Shown one piece after another: positions 11,264 to 19,240 of a DNA stretch of 64,000 nt (its first letter is position 1; each line of letters starts with the position of its first letter). Source of the DNA: Phymatolithon calcareum (lineage: Eukaryota; Rhodophyta; Florideophyceae; Hapalidiales); NCBI GenBank assembly GCA_977006965.1, contig OZ345367.1:1922001-1986000 (forward strand), written 5' to 3'. Both the position numbers and the translations under genes were made by a program. The notes below the pieces were generated by a model. That model saw only the letters and a program-made list of their open reading frames with translations, was not told where the DNA came from and did no database searches.

Positions 11264-12474
11264 CTCTCTGCGAAATCACCCGCTGCAATGGAAGGACTAT
11301 TGGATATAGCTACCCAATGGGCACAAGAGCGAGATATGACTTGGAACACTAAACAAGGGAAAAGCGAAGTCCTCGAATCAGAGGAAACATTGGGCAAGAC
11401 ATTCAAGCTAGTGAACAAGGTACTAGCACAAGTTCCGGAGGTCACGTACCTTGGAGTATCCCTAGACCCCGTAGGAGTCACAGATACGTTAATGATGCAA
11501 CGACTAAAGAAGGCAAGGACTGCCCTGTACGAGTTGCGTACACTGGGAGTGTTCAAGAAAGGGCTGAGTATACAGAAGTGTATTCAGATATACAAGGCGC
11601 TAGTACAGCCACGCTGGGAGTACGCAATGCACTTAACGCCCTGGACAGAAGACGTACAAAATGCTGTCAAGGAAGTAGAAGCAACATTCTTCAATCACGT
11701 ATTCGGGCCACTGGCCCGAGGAAGGACGGATAGGCTCCGTCTCCTGTGCCGGATCCAGGCGGCCGCACATCGACCAGAAATCTTGGCCTTCAAAATGCTG
11801 AGAAGGAACAAGGTGAAAGAACGTATGTATTCAAAAGAAGTGCCCGAAAGAAGAAACAACCATGAATGGCAGTACACGAGGAAAGATATCGCCGTGATGG
11901 AGACCAGAGAGCCGTTCGGTGAAGCTGTAAAGCATATCCAAACAAACCAATCTTCGCAAACACTTCGATCGAAATTTCTGGAAATGGAAGGAGACCGCCT
12001 AGAATCGAAGCGGAAAAGAAAAATACCATACGACAAGACAAGAGAATTGCCGGCAATCGTCAAGTTCCCCAAGGTGAAGCACAGACAACTCGCGCTGCAG
12101 TATGCCACCAGAGCCAGAGAGCATATGGAGACCCTTGAACGCACGCTAGCAGGGTACGAACTCGAAGGAGAAAAACGACTGGAAACAGAAAAGGCGCTAG
12201 ATGAGCTCTTACTATTTAGCAAGACACTCATAGAACGCATGGAGACCGAAGAAGGCCTGTATTAATCCGCAGAAGGCAAGACAAAAAGTGGTCGAGTCCA
12301 AGCACCAACAATCCCGTAGAGGACTGTAATTGGACTACTTTGAGTCCTGAGTTTTCCCGTCCGCCATTCTGGTGGACGTTTTGTGAGCTACACAAAGGTA
12401 GGTAGCATCAGAGGAAGCCTTGCCCATATCTTCGGAAGTCTGTGGGGCTTCTAAATAAACTTGAAAGGAAAAAA
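11264..12474 (+). mobile_element. 5'-truncated LINE (family B) insertion
   Basis: Target duplication AGTATAGTCTGTCC at 11250-11263 and 12475-12488, inside the ligase fragment. The element has coding sequence, a 3' region of about 200 bp (12266-12460) that recurs in many places in the window, and an A-rich end (CTTGAAAGGAAAAA). The 5' truncation is typical of incomplete target-primed reverse transcription. Confidence 0.9.
11270..12265 (+). pseudogene. LINE-B reverse transcriptase C-terminal fragment
   Basis: The frame keeps the last part of a LINE polyprotein: a WNTKQGKSEVL block, then YLGVSLDPVG (the conserved end of the RT palm), then the thumb-like IYKALVQPRWEYAMHLTP, and a charged C-terminus ending FSKTLIERMETEEGLY. 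The catalytic FADD box is upstream of the truncation and missing. By chance the frame is open through the ligase fragment on its left (from 10922), giving a 447-codon chimeric frame. Compared with the copy at 43823-44253 it lacks about 20 codons around CGRFPQLSS. Confidence 0.8.
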
Positions 12475-12488
12475 AGTATAGTCTGTCC

Positions 12489-14235
12489 GCGAACCCTGCT
12501 CGCTGTATTATGATATAGGCATAGTTCTTCGGGCTTGACGAATTGTGGTGCTGATGAATGTTCGGACGTTCTTTTTCAAAGAGGAATCATCGAAAATCAT
12601 CGCTAATTTACCAAGGCTATCTAGACGTAAAAGATTCTTAAAGAGCATCCTGTCAGCGAAGAGAAGGCGCCCCTCTAAGGTGAGGGGCACTAAAGAAGTG
12701 CGTCTTCACAACCGTGGCAGCTTCTTCAAGACGCAACTTCGTGCAGGTTGTTTCCGTGCCGTTTTTGGCTTCTGGAACGCTCTTAGCATGAAGCTTCTTC
12801 ATTAAGACGGAGTTGAGGAAGTTCTTTGGTTCTCCAAGCTTCCCCTGTCAGTAAAATGTAACCAAAACGGAATGTAGACATAGCTGCGTCCCGTGTGCAC
12901 ATTTACGATTCCGCACTTGTCCGCGACAGTGCGGAGGTAGTAGTCGACTTGAGGTGGTTAGCCCTCGTTCACCGCGATCTCTTCCACATTCGTACTGTAG
13001 CGCCAGGCTCCAAAAGAATCCGACGCCACATGGGAGAGAAAAAAACCCAAGAGAGGAGAGAGAAGAAAAGAGCTGGTGAGACTAGACAGAAAGAGGAGGA
13101 AAGAAAGACAAGCGAAAAAAAACCCCATAGATAGCAGACATCAGACAGAGTAAGCATGTAGACGTCAGCGTCGTCCTCCGGCGGCAATCGTGCCTTGGCC
13201 GTCGACCTTGAGACAGGCGCGCAAAAAGGGGAAAGGAACCTTGAGCGCGAATGTCACCGAACTGGCTTGTGCGGCGAAACTGTTGCGGTCAAGAGCTGGG
13301 ATGACGTCATCTTCCGGTGGCGACCTTGGATTGGCTGTCGACCTTGAGACTAACGCAGGAAAAAGGGAAACTAGAGCCTTTGTCTCCGTGTTGGCTTGCA
13401 CGACGAAGGTTGCGAACAAGAAGGTTGGGAACAACTTCAACTCCGCGTGGTCGAAGGGCCGTGCAGGGAGGGTGCTAAGAGCCGAGCAGTCGAACCGAAA
13501 TCCAGAGAACTCCCCTCCTTCCTTTACCCAGAGGAAGGATCTAACTACCTTATATACTAATGTACTACAATCTACGCAAAAGACAGCGATGCAGCGCATA
13601 GACACACGAGAGACACGTGCACGTATGGCCTAACAGATCACCTTCCACGAGCAGCATGACTTCCGCGATCCAAGTTGTGCGGCGTTACAGTCGCGAGAAG
13701 AAAAAGCGACCGCCTTAAGACAGCGACACAACAGAGGGAACGACACATATCGAGCTGATACATTCTCTCATGCACAATATTATCGTGCGCTGGTAGATGC
13801 ATCTTCGCCGTTCTAAAACACTGTACCGGCAGCGGCCTTGTCCATGCGCGAGGCATGCTGTAGGGCCGCAGCGTTACGGAGACCATGGAAAGCACATTCT
13901 GTGCATTTTGTTGCGTCTCAAAAATCGGAAAATGCTCTTCTTCCGGACGATAGCGAAATAGAGAGACTTTGTATTAAATAATTTGGTAATGTCATTCTGG
14001 TTGGGTTCCCGACAAATAGATGCCCAGCTTATTCTTTTTCCAGCAACTGCCAGTGTCATCATGCAGTTGAGCATCAACATTCCTTTATCTACTCCGCTTG
14101 GCTCTCCCCTGTGTCCCGGTCAGAATTATACAAATGTGAATGGGAGGCGTACGACACACAGAATGAGCACGCTTGGGGAGTTTGAAAGAACTCGTCGGAA
14201 AATGTTGATGGTGGCCTTGAATAAATTCTAGAATT
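12489..14235 (+). repeat. Unit 1 tail, unrecognised open frames
   Basis: Matches 41190-42835 of unit 2 at high similarity. It includes a two-copy direct repeat with a period of about 136 bp around GTCGACCTTGAGAC (13201 and 13337; in unit 2, 41792 and 41928). The strand is uncertain. A frame at 13983-14231 and its unit 2 counterpart (42596-42835) agree well (VMSFWLGSRQ, then AQLILFP, then PLCPGQNYTNVN, ending MLMVALNKF). No family is recognised. The K/E-rich stretch at 13020-13130 is low complexity. Confidence 0.55.
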
Positions 14236-14530
14236 CAGTCTGATGCTGTCTTCACCCCTGTATCGCGTCCTTGCCCAGAACCTGGGCATAAGTGCTGTTG
14301 AGAGCACAGCTGGTCTTTTTCTACAAAGGCGTGCGGATGTGGATCATACATTTTGCTTCGAGGGGTGATTCAAACCGGGCAATAAGTTCCGCCGAGAGCT
14401 GGAGGAGGATATGAGATGGCGGTCTGGCTTTAAAGGAACGCAGCTAAAGAACGGAATAGGGAGCTCATACGAGCAGGTTAGGGCAAAAGGTTCAGACGAA
14501 AACGAGGTGATTTTCATGCGCGTTCTATAC

Positions 14531-15090
14531 GCAAAGCTCTCGAGAGGTGAACGGCGAGGATTTGATTTCAAAAGATTGCACGACGTCGAAGTGGGATAAT
14601 ATGGCGGCCGAACTGTCGCATGTAACGATCAGAGAAATGAAAAATTGTTCATCGACGGCCGTATTAAATCTTGCTGTGGGCCGATCGAAACGGAATTTTT
14701 TATTTAAAAAAGCCCCACAGACTTCCGAAGATATGGGCAAGCCTTCCTCAAATGCTAGCTACCTTTTTGTAGCTCACGAAACGCCTATCAGAAGGGCGGA
14801 CGCGAAAACTTTGGATACAAGGTAATTCCATCTAAGTCCTCTACGGGATTGTTGGGGCTTGGACTCAACCGCTTTTTTTGCCTTGCCTTCTACTAGTCAA
14901 TACAGGCCTTTTTCGGATCGAAACGGAGTGCTACGACATGGGCTCATGTGGAACGACGCGGTGCTTGTGCACCCACGAAAATATTGCGCGGCGCCAGTGT
15001 AGCAGTGAGAAACCGAAAAATCACTTTAGGTGAGCTCAAAAAATTTACAGCAGCTATGATGGTCCGGAAGAGAATCTGCAGGAAGGAACC
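14531..15090 (+). pseudogene. Unrecognised unit-borne gene cut by a LINE-B end (unit 1)
   Basis: The frame before the insertion (DLISKDCTTSKWDNMAAEL, then REMKNCSS) and the frame after it (TTWAHVERRGACAP, then VAVRNRKITLGELKKF) join cleanly across the 12-bp target duplication GATCGAAACGGA (14683-14694 and 14916-14927). Units 2 and 3 have the same insertion at the same base. Amino-acid similarity between the three copies is high on both sides, which argues that the region was coding. The family is not recognised. Confidence 0.45.
14695..14915 (-). mobile_element. LINE-B 3' end, reverse orientation (unit 1)
   Basis: The complement of the LINE-B 3' region seen at 12266-12470, with its A-rich end at the left (complement of ATTTTTTATTTAAA). 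Flanked by GATCGAAACGGA. The insertion is shared with units 2 and 3 and therefore predates unit duplication. Confidence 0.85.
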
Positions 15091-15214
15091 ATAAATTCGG
15101 AGCATCCCACCGAAAAGCATTTCACACCCGCAGAGCAGAACACCGAGATCTCCACCGATACTCCCGAAGGATCTAAGAGAAAGAAGGACAAAACCAATCA
15201 TCCTCGACAAAAAG

Positions 15215-15415
15215 TGGCGCATAGCTACGTTGGACGTCGGTGGGTCACCTGAAACATCGAAATACCTCGAGCAACTTGTCCGGAACCACAACGTCGACAT
15301 TGCTTGTATGGGACTGCTCTTCTTCGCGGCCGCGCAATGCCAAGTTCGTTGGACTTCTAGCCCTTTGTTCAATCCAAACGAAATACTGCAAGTAACACTT
15401 GTACTCTTCCAATAA
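15215..15415 (+). pseudogene. LINE endonuclease N-terminus-like fragment
   Basis: The frame contains WRIATLDVGG, then LEQLVRNHNVDIACM. This resembles the opening of APE-type LINE endonucleases (N at the first active-site strand, followed by the VDI strand). Here the usual N is replaced by D, and the next catalytic block (QET/SETW) is missing because the frame diverges. It may be the start of the LINE-B second frame. Short and decayed, so the assignment is tentative. Confidence 0.4.
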
Positions 15416-15709
15416 GAATGAGGTTCCATGACCCTGACCAGCACGTTCTATATTCGAAGTCTACTCTTAAAAGCTCCGCTCTCTCTCACGATACATCCTC
15501 TCTTGAACCGTACAATGTTTCGCTACAATGTATCACGATCATTGCTTTCCCTTCTTGGCAACGAAGTCGAAGTCCTAACATGAAGCGCTTTCTTCTCGAT
15601 AGGCGTTTCATTTGTGCCGGTGGGTCGTCAATTTTATCGTGGTAGGCACGAACACAGAAGTGCCAAATAATGTCTTAGGCCACGCGACTGTCTCTCGTTT
15701 GTGGTCTGG
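15416..15709. other. No gene recognised
   Basis: Unique sequence without a convincing frame or repeat. It contains the target duplication TGGTCTGG (15702-15709) of the next element at its right edge. Confidence 0.5.
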
Positions 15710-15807
15710 CAAAGCATTGGAATTATTTATTTATTTTTATTCTTTTCTCGGCGCATTGTCGAGAATAAATATCAAGCTGTTGAACGCAGAAGCAATAAAT
15801 TATTGTA

Positions 15808-15994
15808 AAGCGGTCGAGTCCAAGCACGAGCAATCCTGTAGAGGACTGAGATAGGATTACTTTGAATCCTGAGTTTTCCCGCCGCGATTCTAGTGGGCGT
15901 TTCGTGAGCTACACAAAGGTAGGTAGCATCAGAGGAAGCCTCGCCCATATCTTCGGAAGTCTGTTGGGCTTTTAAATAAACTTGAATAAAAATA
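15808..15994 (+). mobile_element. LINE-B 3' end inserted in hAT-C
   Basis: 187 bp matching the LINE-B 3' region (GGTCGAGTCCAAGCAC to TAAACTTGAATAAA). It is flanked by the 14-bp duplication AATAAATTATTGTA at 15794-15807 and 15995-16008. A very short, strongly truncated retrocopy. Confidence 0.9.
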
Positions 15995-16062
15995 AATAAA
16001 TTATTGTATTTAAGTTCAGTGAGGAATAAATAACTGGTTCTTCCCTGAATTTTTGGATCCCT

Positions 16063-16690
16063 CTAGCTACTTTCTGTCACGATAGCATTGACGTCTTCGA
16101 TTCCCCACGCACCAAAGTTAACATGAAGGAACATCTGCTCCTCGAAGTTTGCAGGAATAACGCTTCTTCTTCTGTCATCCAGCGTGTAACCAGCGATAGA
16201 GAAAAGCCTCTCGCACATGTTCGACGTTGGTACAATGAATCGCAAGTCCATCTACTCAGAATCAGAGGAAATAACGCTTTTGCGACGCTTCAATGCGCGC
16301 TCGGCTAGCGATAGTGAACTGTCATAAACTGTCAAACTCACAACACAGACAACCTTCTTCAATTTCTCGGTACCGCGTGACTCACAAAATTCTTGCAACC
16401 CCATCCAGAATCTTTCCGTCGCGTTCCACGCTTGCAAGTCCACATAGCGGAGTTGGGATCCGACTGCGTGAAAAACTCATCGCGAACACGCTTACCGACA
16501 ACTCGCGACATCTTGGCTGCTACCAAACGGTGCTCGCCTGGTCCAAAGTTCTCGTTGTACTGTGTTGACTGCCATGATTTTCACAATCCTGAGGGAACCC
16601 TTCAATAACCGGATCGAAAAAATGAGGAGTCCGCAACCGACACGTCGTGCGCTATCGATGACCAACACATTACTCTTCAAGAATACTTAG
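16063..16690 (-). pseudogene. hAT-C transposase C-terminal part
   Basis: Reading leftwards: MAVNTVQRELWTRRAPFGSS near 16575, VVGKRVRDEFFTQSDPNSAMW near 16470, then after frame changes SLAERALKR and PTSNMCERLFSIAGYTLDD (16165-16220). The last block is the hAT dimerisation signature (S-x-x-x-E-R-x-F-S). A TAG at 16252-16254 stands where the copy at 52440 has TAC. The N-terminal half with the first two catalytic Asp residues is absent. Non-functional. Confidence 0.75.
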
Positions 16691-16865
16691 ACTCAGTCGG
16701 GCGTTCTCTAGTGAATAATGCTTCCAAATAAATACAATAACTGTCGGAACCACGACGATCTCAATAAATACAATAAATATGCGTGACTCAGGAATAAATT
16801 ATTAGCACAATAAAATTATTTAAATAATTACAATAGCAGTTATTTTTTCCAATGCTTTGGTCTGG

Positions 16866-17600
16866 TGATCTTACTCAGGGCTGTTTACTGGAAGAATACC
16901 GGAGCAATTCTGTGATTGAATCCGCGGCGTGCCATTAGTTGATTCAACGGATGTAGATTTCCGCTCCACGGAATACCGCATAACAACGTCGGTTGCTGAA
17001 TTCCCTTTCGAGAAAGAGAATAGATTGTGTTGAGGAATAGCGTACCGCTCCATTGTGTTCGACTTTTATAAGGCTCCTCTCCTTCTTTGAAAAGAGTCTG
17101 ATAAATCGCCTGGCACAATTTCTGCGTGGAAGGTCCGTCGAGCCTTTTAGCTTGGCAGCACTCCGATTTTCTAGAGTGATTTATGTAGCCCACACTTTTT
17201 CGTGCACGAAATACGACGAAGAGAACGTCTTCCCCTGAATCAACGAATGAAGTAGAAAAGAGTCCTCCAAAAGCTAAGATTCCAACGCAGTTTGAATTTG
17301 AACTTCAATTTTGCGCAAAAATGCATGGAGAGGCATCTTGTGCCCTCGCCTATTTGACGCGAGAAAACAAAGCTTAGCGTGATCGAGACCGTGACTGACA
17401 CGAAGTTGCCTATTATACATCGTCGCTGGCTTTGGATTTGTGGAGAGAACACAGTTCTTCCCACAATTCCTTCGCGTAAGGCAAAATCAGATTGATTTTC
17501 TCTTTTTGGAGCATCTGATTTTCGAAACTGAAAAGAATGCAATTCAACAATACAGTACATTATTTGGCGGACAAGACGTATGACACTTGCGATCTCAAAC
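16866..17600. other. No gene recognised upstream of fibrillin
   Basis: The longest frame (16885-17193, minus) has no recognisable motif. The 17200-17633 part is the presumed promoter and 5' region of the fibrillin gene; no clear TATA box was seen close to the start. Confidence 0.4.
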
Positions 17601-17633
17601 ATAGGTTCCATTACCTGAGCTTCCCCCTGTGCG

Positions 17634-18296
17634 ATGACGTTCACATTCGTGACCCCTGCAGCGCTTCCGCATCGCGTGCGCCTCAAAGGCATTAGGAATT
17701 GCACCGCCACTTGCGCCCTCGACTCAGCGCCTGTCGCGACCGGGCACTCCATGCACACAGATCTTCTCCTTCGTGCAACTCGTGCATATGTCGGGAGAGG
17801 GACACGGCCATCCGCGTCTTCCGTAGCGGAGGCGCTACATGGCGCGGAGCGCGAATGCAATAAATTACGCTTGAAGAGCAACGAACAGTTGCTGCATGGG
17901 AAATGGCAACTAGTACTGACAACAGACAGACGTGCAAATTTCCCGCCGCTGAGAACACTCTACTTTCCCGTGAACGCTCAGCAGACGTTTTCGCCGACCG
18001 GACGATTTGAGAATTGTCTGCGAGTCCAGGGCAGTCTGCTTAAGTTTGCAGGCCCTTTTCGATGGGTTCCAGATAGAAATCGACTGGAGTTCACGTTCTC
18101 GCAGGGTCGGTTGGAGCTCGGGCCATTAAAATGGCGGAAGGAGGGGATCGATAAGGAGGGTAGTACGCTGGAAGGGAGAACGGCGAAAACATTGCCTTTC
18201 TTCACGTTCTTCTTTGTCGACCAAGATATTGCCGCGGCAAGGGGACGTTCAGGGGGTCTAGCTTTGTATGCCAGGATTAGGGACGCGAGTGAATAG
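17634..18296 (+). CDS. Plastid lipid-associated protein / fibrillin family
   Basis: Fibrillins (PAP family) are plastid proteins that bind lipids in plastoglobules and at thylakoid membranes. The 220-residue frame starts with ATG at 17634 and has no intron. Residues 1 to about 45 are basic, Ser/Thr/Ala-rich and lack acidic clusters, as in a plastid transit peptide. The PAP domain spans about 45-215. It opens with an LLRATRAYVGRG helix, has the family's GKWQLVLTTD strand at 89-98, the FSPTGRFEN strand at about 119-127, and ends with PFFTFFFVDQDIAAARG and SGGLALYAR at 188-214. The D-x-D-(I/V)-x-x-x-R-G closing motif is intact. Length suits the smaller members. It is the clearest intact host gene in the window; the exact subfamily cannot be assigned. 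Confidence 0.88.
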   Translation: MTFTFVTPAALPHRVRLKGIRNCTATCALDSAPVATGHSMHTDLLLRATRAYVGRGTRPSASSVAEALHGAERECNKLRLKSNEQLLHGKWQLVLTTDRRANFPPLRTLYFPVNAQQTFSPTGRFENCLRVQGSLLKFAGPFRWVPDRNRLEFTFSQGRLELGPLKWRKEGIDKEGSTLEGRTAKTLPFFTFFFVDQDIAAARGRSGGLALYARIRDASE

Positions 18297-18816
18297 TGCA
18301 AAGATCCTTGTGTAGAGACTGAAGTCTTGTACGTGAGTTGCTTGTACAGGCGATAAAGCCCCTCGTTAGGGGCTCACTTTCACTTGATTTGTTTGTGGTA
18401 TTCAGGGTCTGCAAAAGACTGCTCAGCTCTCTGTGTTGGCTTTTCAAATTCCGTCATTCATTACTGGTCTCAAGCATTGCACAATCCTCATGCGTCGTCC
18501 AAAACCGGCACGCACTGAGCGTAGGAAAAGGTGTTTGGGGAGGAGCAGACGATTTCTCAATCAATAAGCGGCTTTTGTACCCCGAATTGTTTTCGCACAA
18601 ACCCTTGCGGTTGTGTGCGATAACTAAAGTTGTGCCGTCCTCTTGGAATCACCGCTTCCTCTCAAAATGTCTAATTATTGGGCCACGCAGGCCGATTCTA
18701 GTCTCACGCGCGAGCATCTTTTCCCTTCCAGAGGCAATCTTTCTTCAAGAATGATCCATAAAGTTGTGGATCATTCCTCTGCACAAAATTCGTGAATCAG
18801 TTTTCATAGAAATGAG
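18297..18816. other. Intergenic, with one hairpin
   Basis: No convincing gene. The frame at 18338-18754 (+) has no motif and opens with a non-ATG context. A 10-bp perfect stem (18749-18758 with 18767-18776, loop of 8) lies between the convergent ends of the fibrillin gene and the small membrane-protein gene. It might mark their 3' ends. Confidence 0.45.
18749..18776. terminator. Hairpin between convergent genes
   Basis: GAATGATCCA pairs with TGGATCATTC around an 8-nt loop. It sits about 450 bp after the fibrillin stop and 40 bp after the stop of the minus-strand gene. The terminator role is a guess; in a eukaryote it may simply be a short inverted repeat. Confidence 0.2.
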
Positions 18817-19008
18817 TTAGTATATGTCATCTTGCCCTAGCTGAAAAATATTCTTGGCCTCCCGTAATTCGTACCACTCGGGAGCTTGGCGAGAACGTTC
18901 AACCCGCTGACGGTGCAGCATGATGGAAACAGGCACGACGATGCCGACAAGCAGAAGTGAGGCCCCGATTACATGAGACGCCATGCTGGGGTGAACTAAG
19001 GTCATCGC

Positions 19009-19068
19009 GGTCGCACGAGTTCCGCTTCCACGTAGTGCGGCTGGACTGCGAGACAGAACACACCTCGT
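19009..19068 (+). ncRNA. Possible HDV-like ribozyme at the LINE-A 5' end
   Basis: The first element base opens a 7-bp P1: GGTCGCA (19009-19015) pairs with TGCGGCT (19036-19042) with two G-U pairs. P2 is CGAG (19016-19019) with CTCG (19064-19067). P3 is CCGC (19022-19025) with GTAG (19032-19035), one C-A mismatch. The loop TTCCAC contains the CC that could pair with GG at 19043-19044 (P1.1). A CTG/CAG stem (19046-19054) could serve as P4. The nested double pseudoknot order matches HDV-like ribozymes, which other LINEs use to trim their 5' end. The catalytic C region is unclear and P3 is weak, so activity is uncertain. Confidence 0.5.
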
Positions 19069-19210
19069 AGACAAAATGGATCTCAACTCAGAACTTTGCT
19101 CAAATTTGGATACCCAACGGGTCTCTCATACCTGCCCAATCGGGCACACACCCGCCTTCTTCGACGATTGCGCGAAAAACGTACACTGGTCAAGGCTCAT
19201 CCTCATCCGA

Positions 19211-19240
19211 GCAGGTGACGTCGAGACCAGCCCAGGTCCG
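19211..19240 (+). other. 2A-like translational skipping motif
   Basis: Codons 46-55 of the LINE-A frame read AGDVETSPGP, preceded by hydrophobic SRLILIR. The 2A consensus is D-(V/I)-E-x-N-P-G-P, where the ribosome skips the bond before the last Pro. All positions agree except Ser in place of Asn, which may weaken or abolish skipping. If active it would release a 54-residue N-terminal peptide from the endonuclease-RT protein. Confidence 0.7.

Larger units (their letters stand above)
10119..12500 (+). pseudogene. Formate-tetrahydrofolate ligase fragment, unit 1 copy
   Basis: Formate-tetrahydrofolate ligase makes 10-formyl-THF from formate, ATP and THF in one-carbon metabolism. Homology starts near 10373, after an AATTCAG that could once have been a splice acceptor, and covers only the C-terminal third. 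Blocks seen are TETAIVLDQART, AKVPAEFRFLCVYDAPLKEKV and NLPFCIAKTQYSLS. The copy is cut by a SINE (10432-10872) and by a truncated LINE (11264-12474), each with target duplication. The N-terminal P-loop domain is absent. Just before the homology, a 40-residue frame at 10257-10379 (starting MSPEL) is also open at 55007-55129; its nature is unknown. Confidence 0.85.
15710..16857 (-). mobile_element. hAT-C element, copy 1
   Basis: Left end CAAAGCATTGG and right end its complement CCAATGCTT(TG). Target duplication TGGTCTGG at 15702-15709 and 16858-16865; about 2 bp of the right end appear lost. AT-rich subterminal repeats of AATAAATTATT type lie on both sides. An internal LINE-B 3' end (15808-15994) has jumped into it. 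A shorter deletion derivative is at 51990-52781. Confidence 0.85.

Noticed and set aside
11695-12240. Reverse Ser-rich frame antisense to LINE-B
   Set aside because: A shadow frame, present only because the sense frame is codon-biased.
12895-13134. Lys/Glu/Arg-rich frame as a gene
   Set aside because: The composition comes from a GA-rich tract, and the frame is not preserved in unit 2.
17240-17881. Reverse frame of 213 codons overlapping the fibrillin start
   Set aside because: It runs antisense through the well-supported fibrillin N-terminus and has no motif or homologous copy.
18338-18754. 138-codon frame after fibrillin
   Set aside because: No motif, no paralogue in the window, and it lies in an apparent 3' region.
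19211-19240. Picornavirus-like origin because of the 2A motif
   Set aside because: The motif sits in a LINE frame with endonuclease, RT and RNase H, and 2A-like motifs are known in non-LTR elements.
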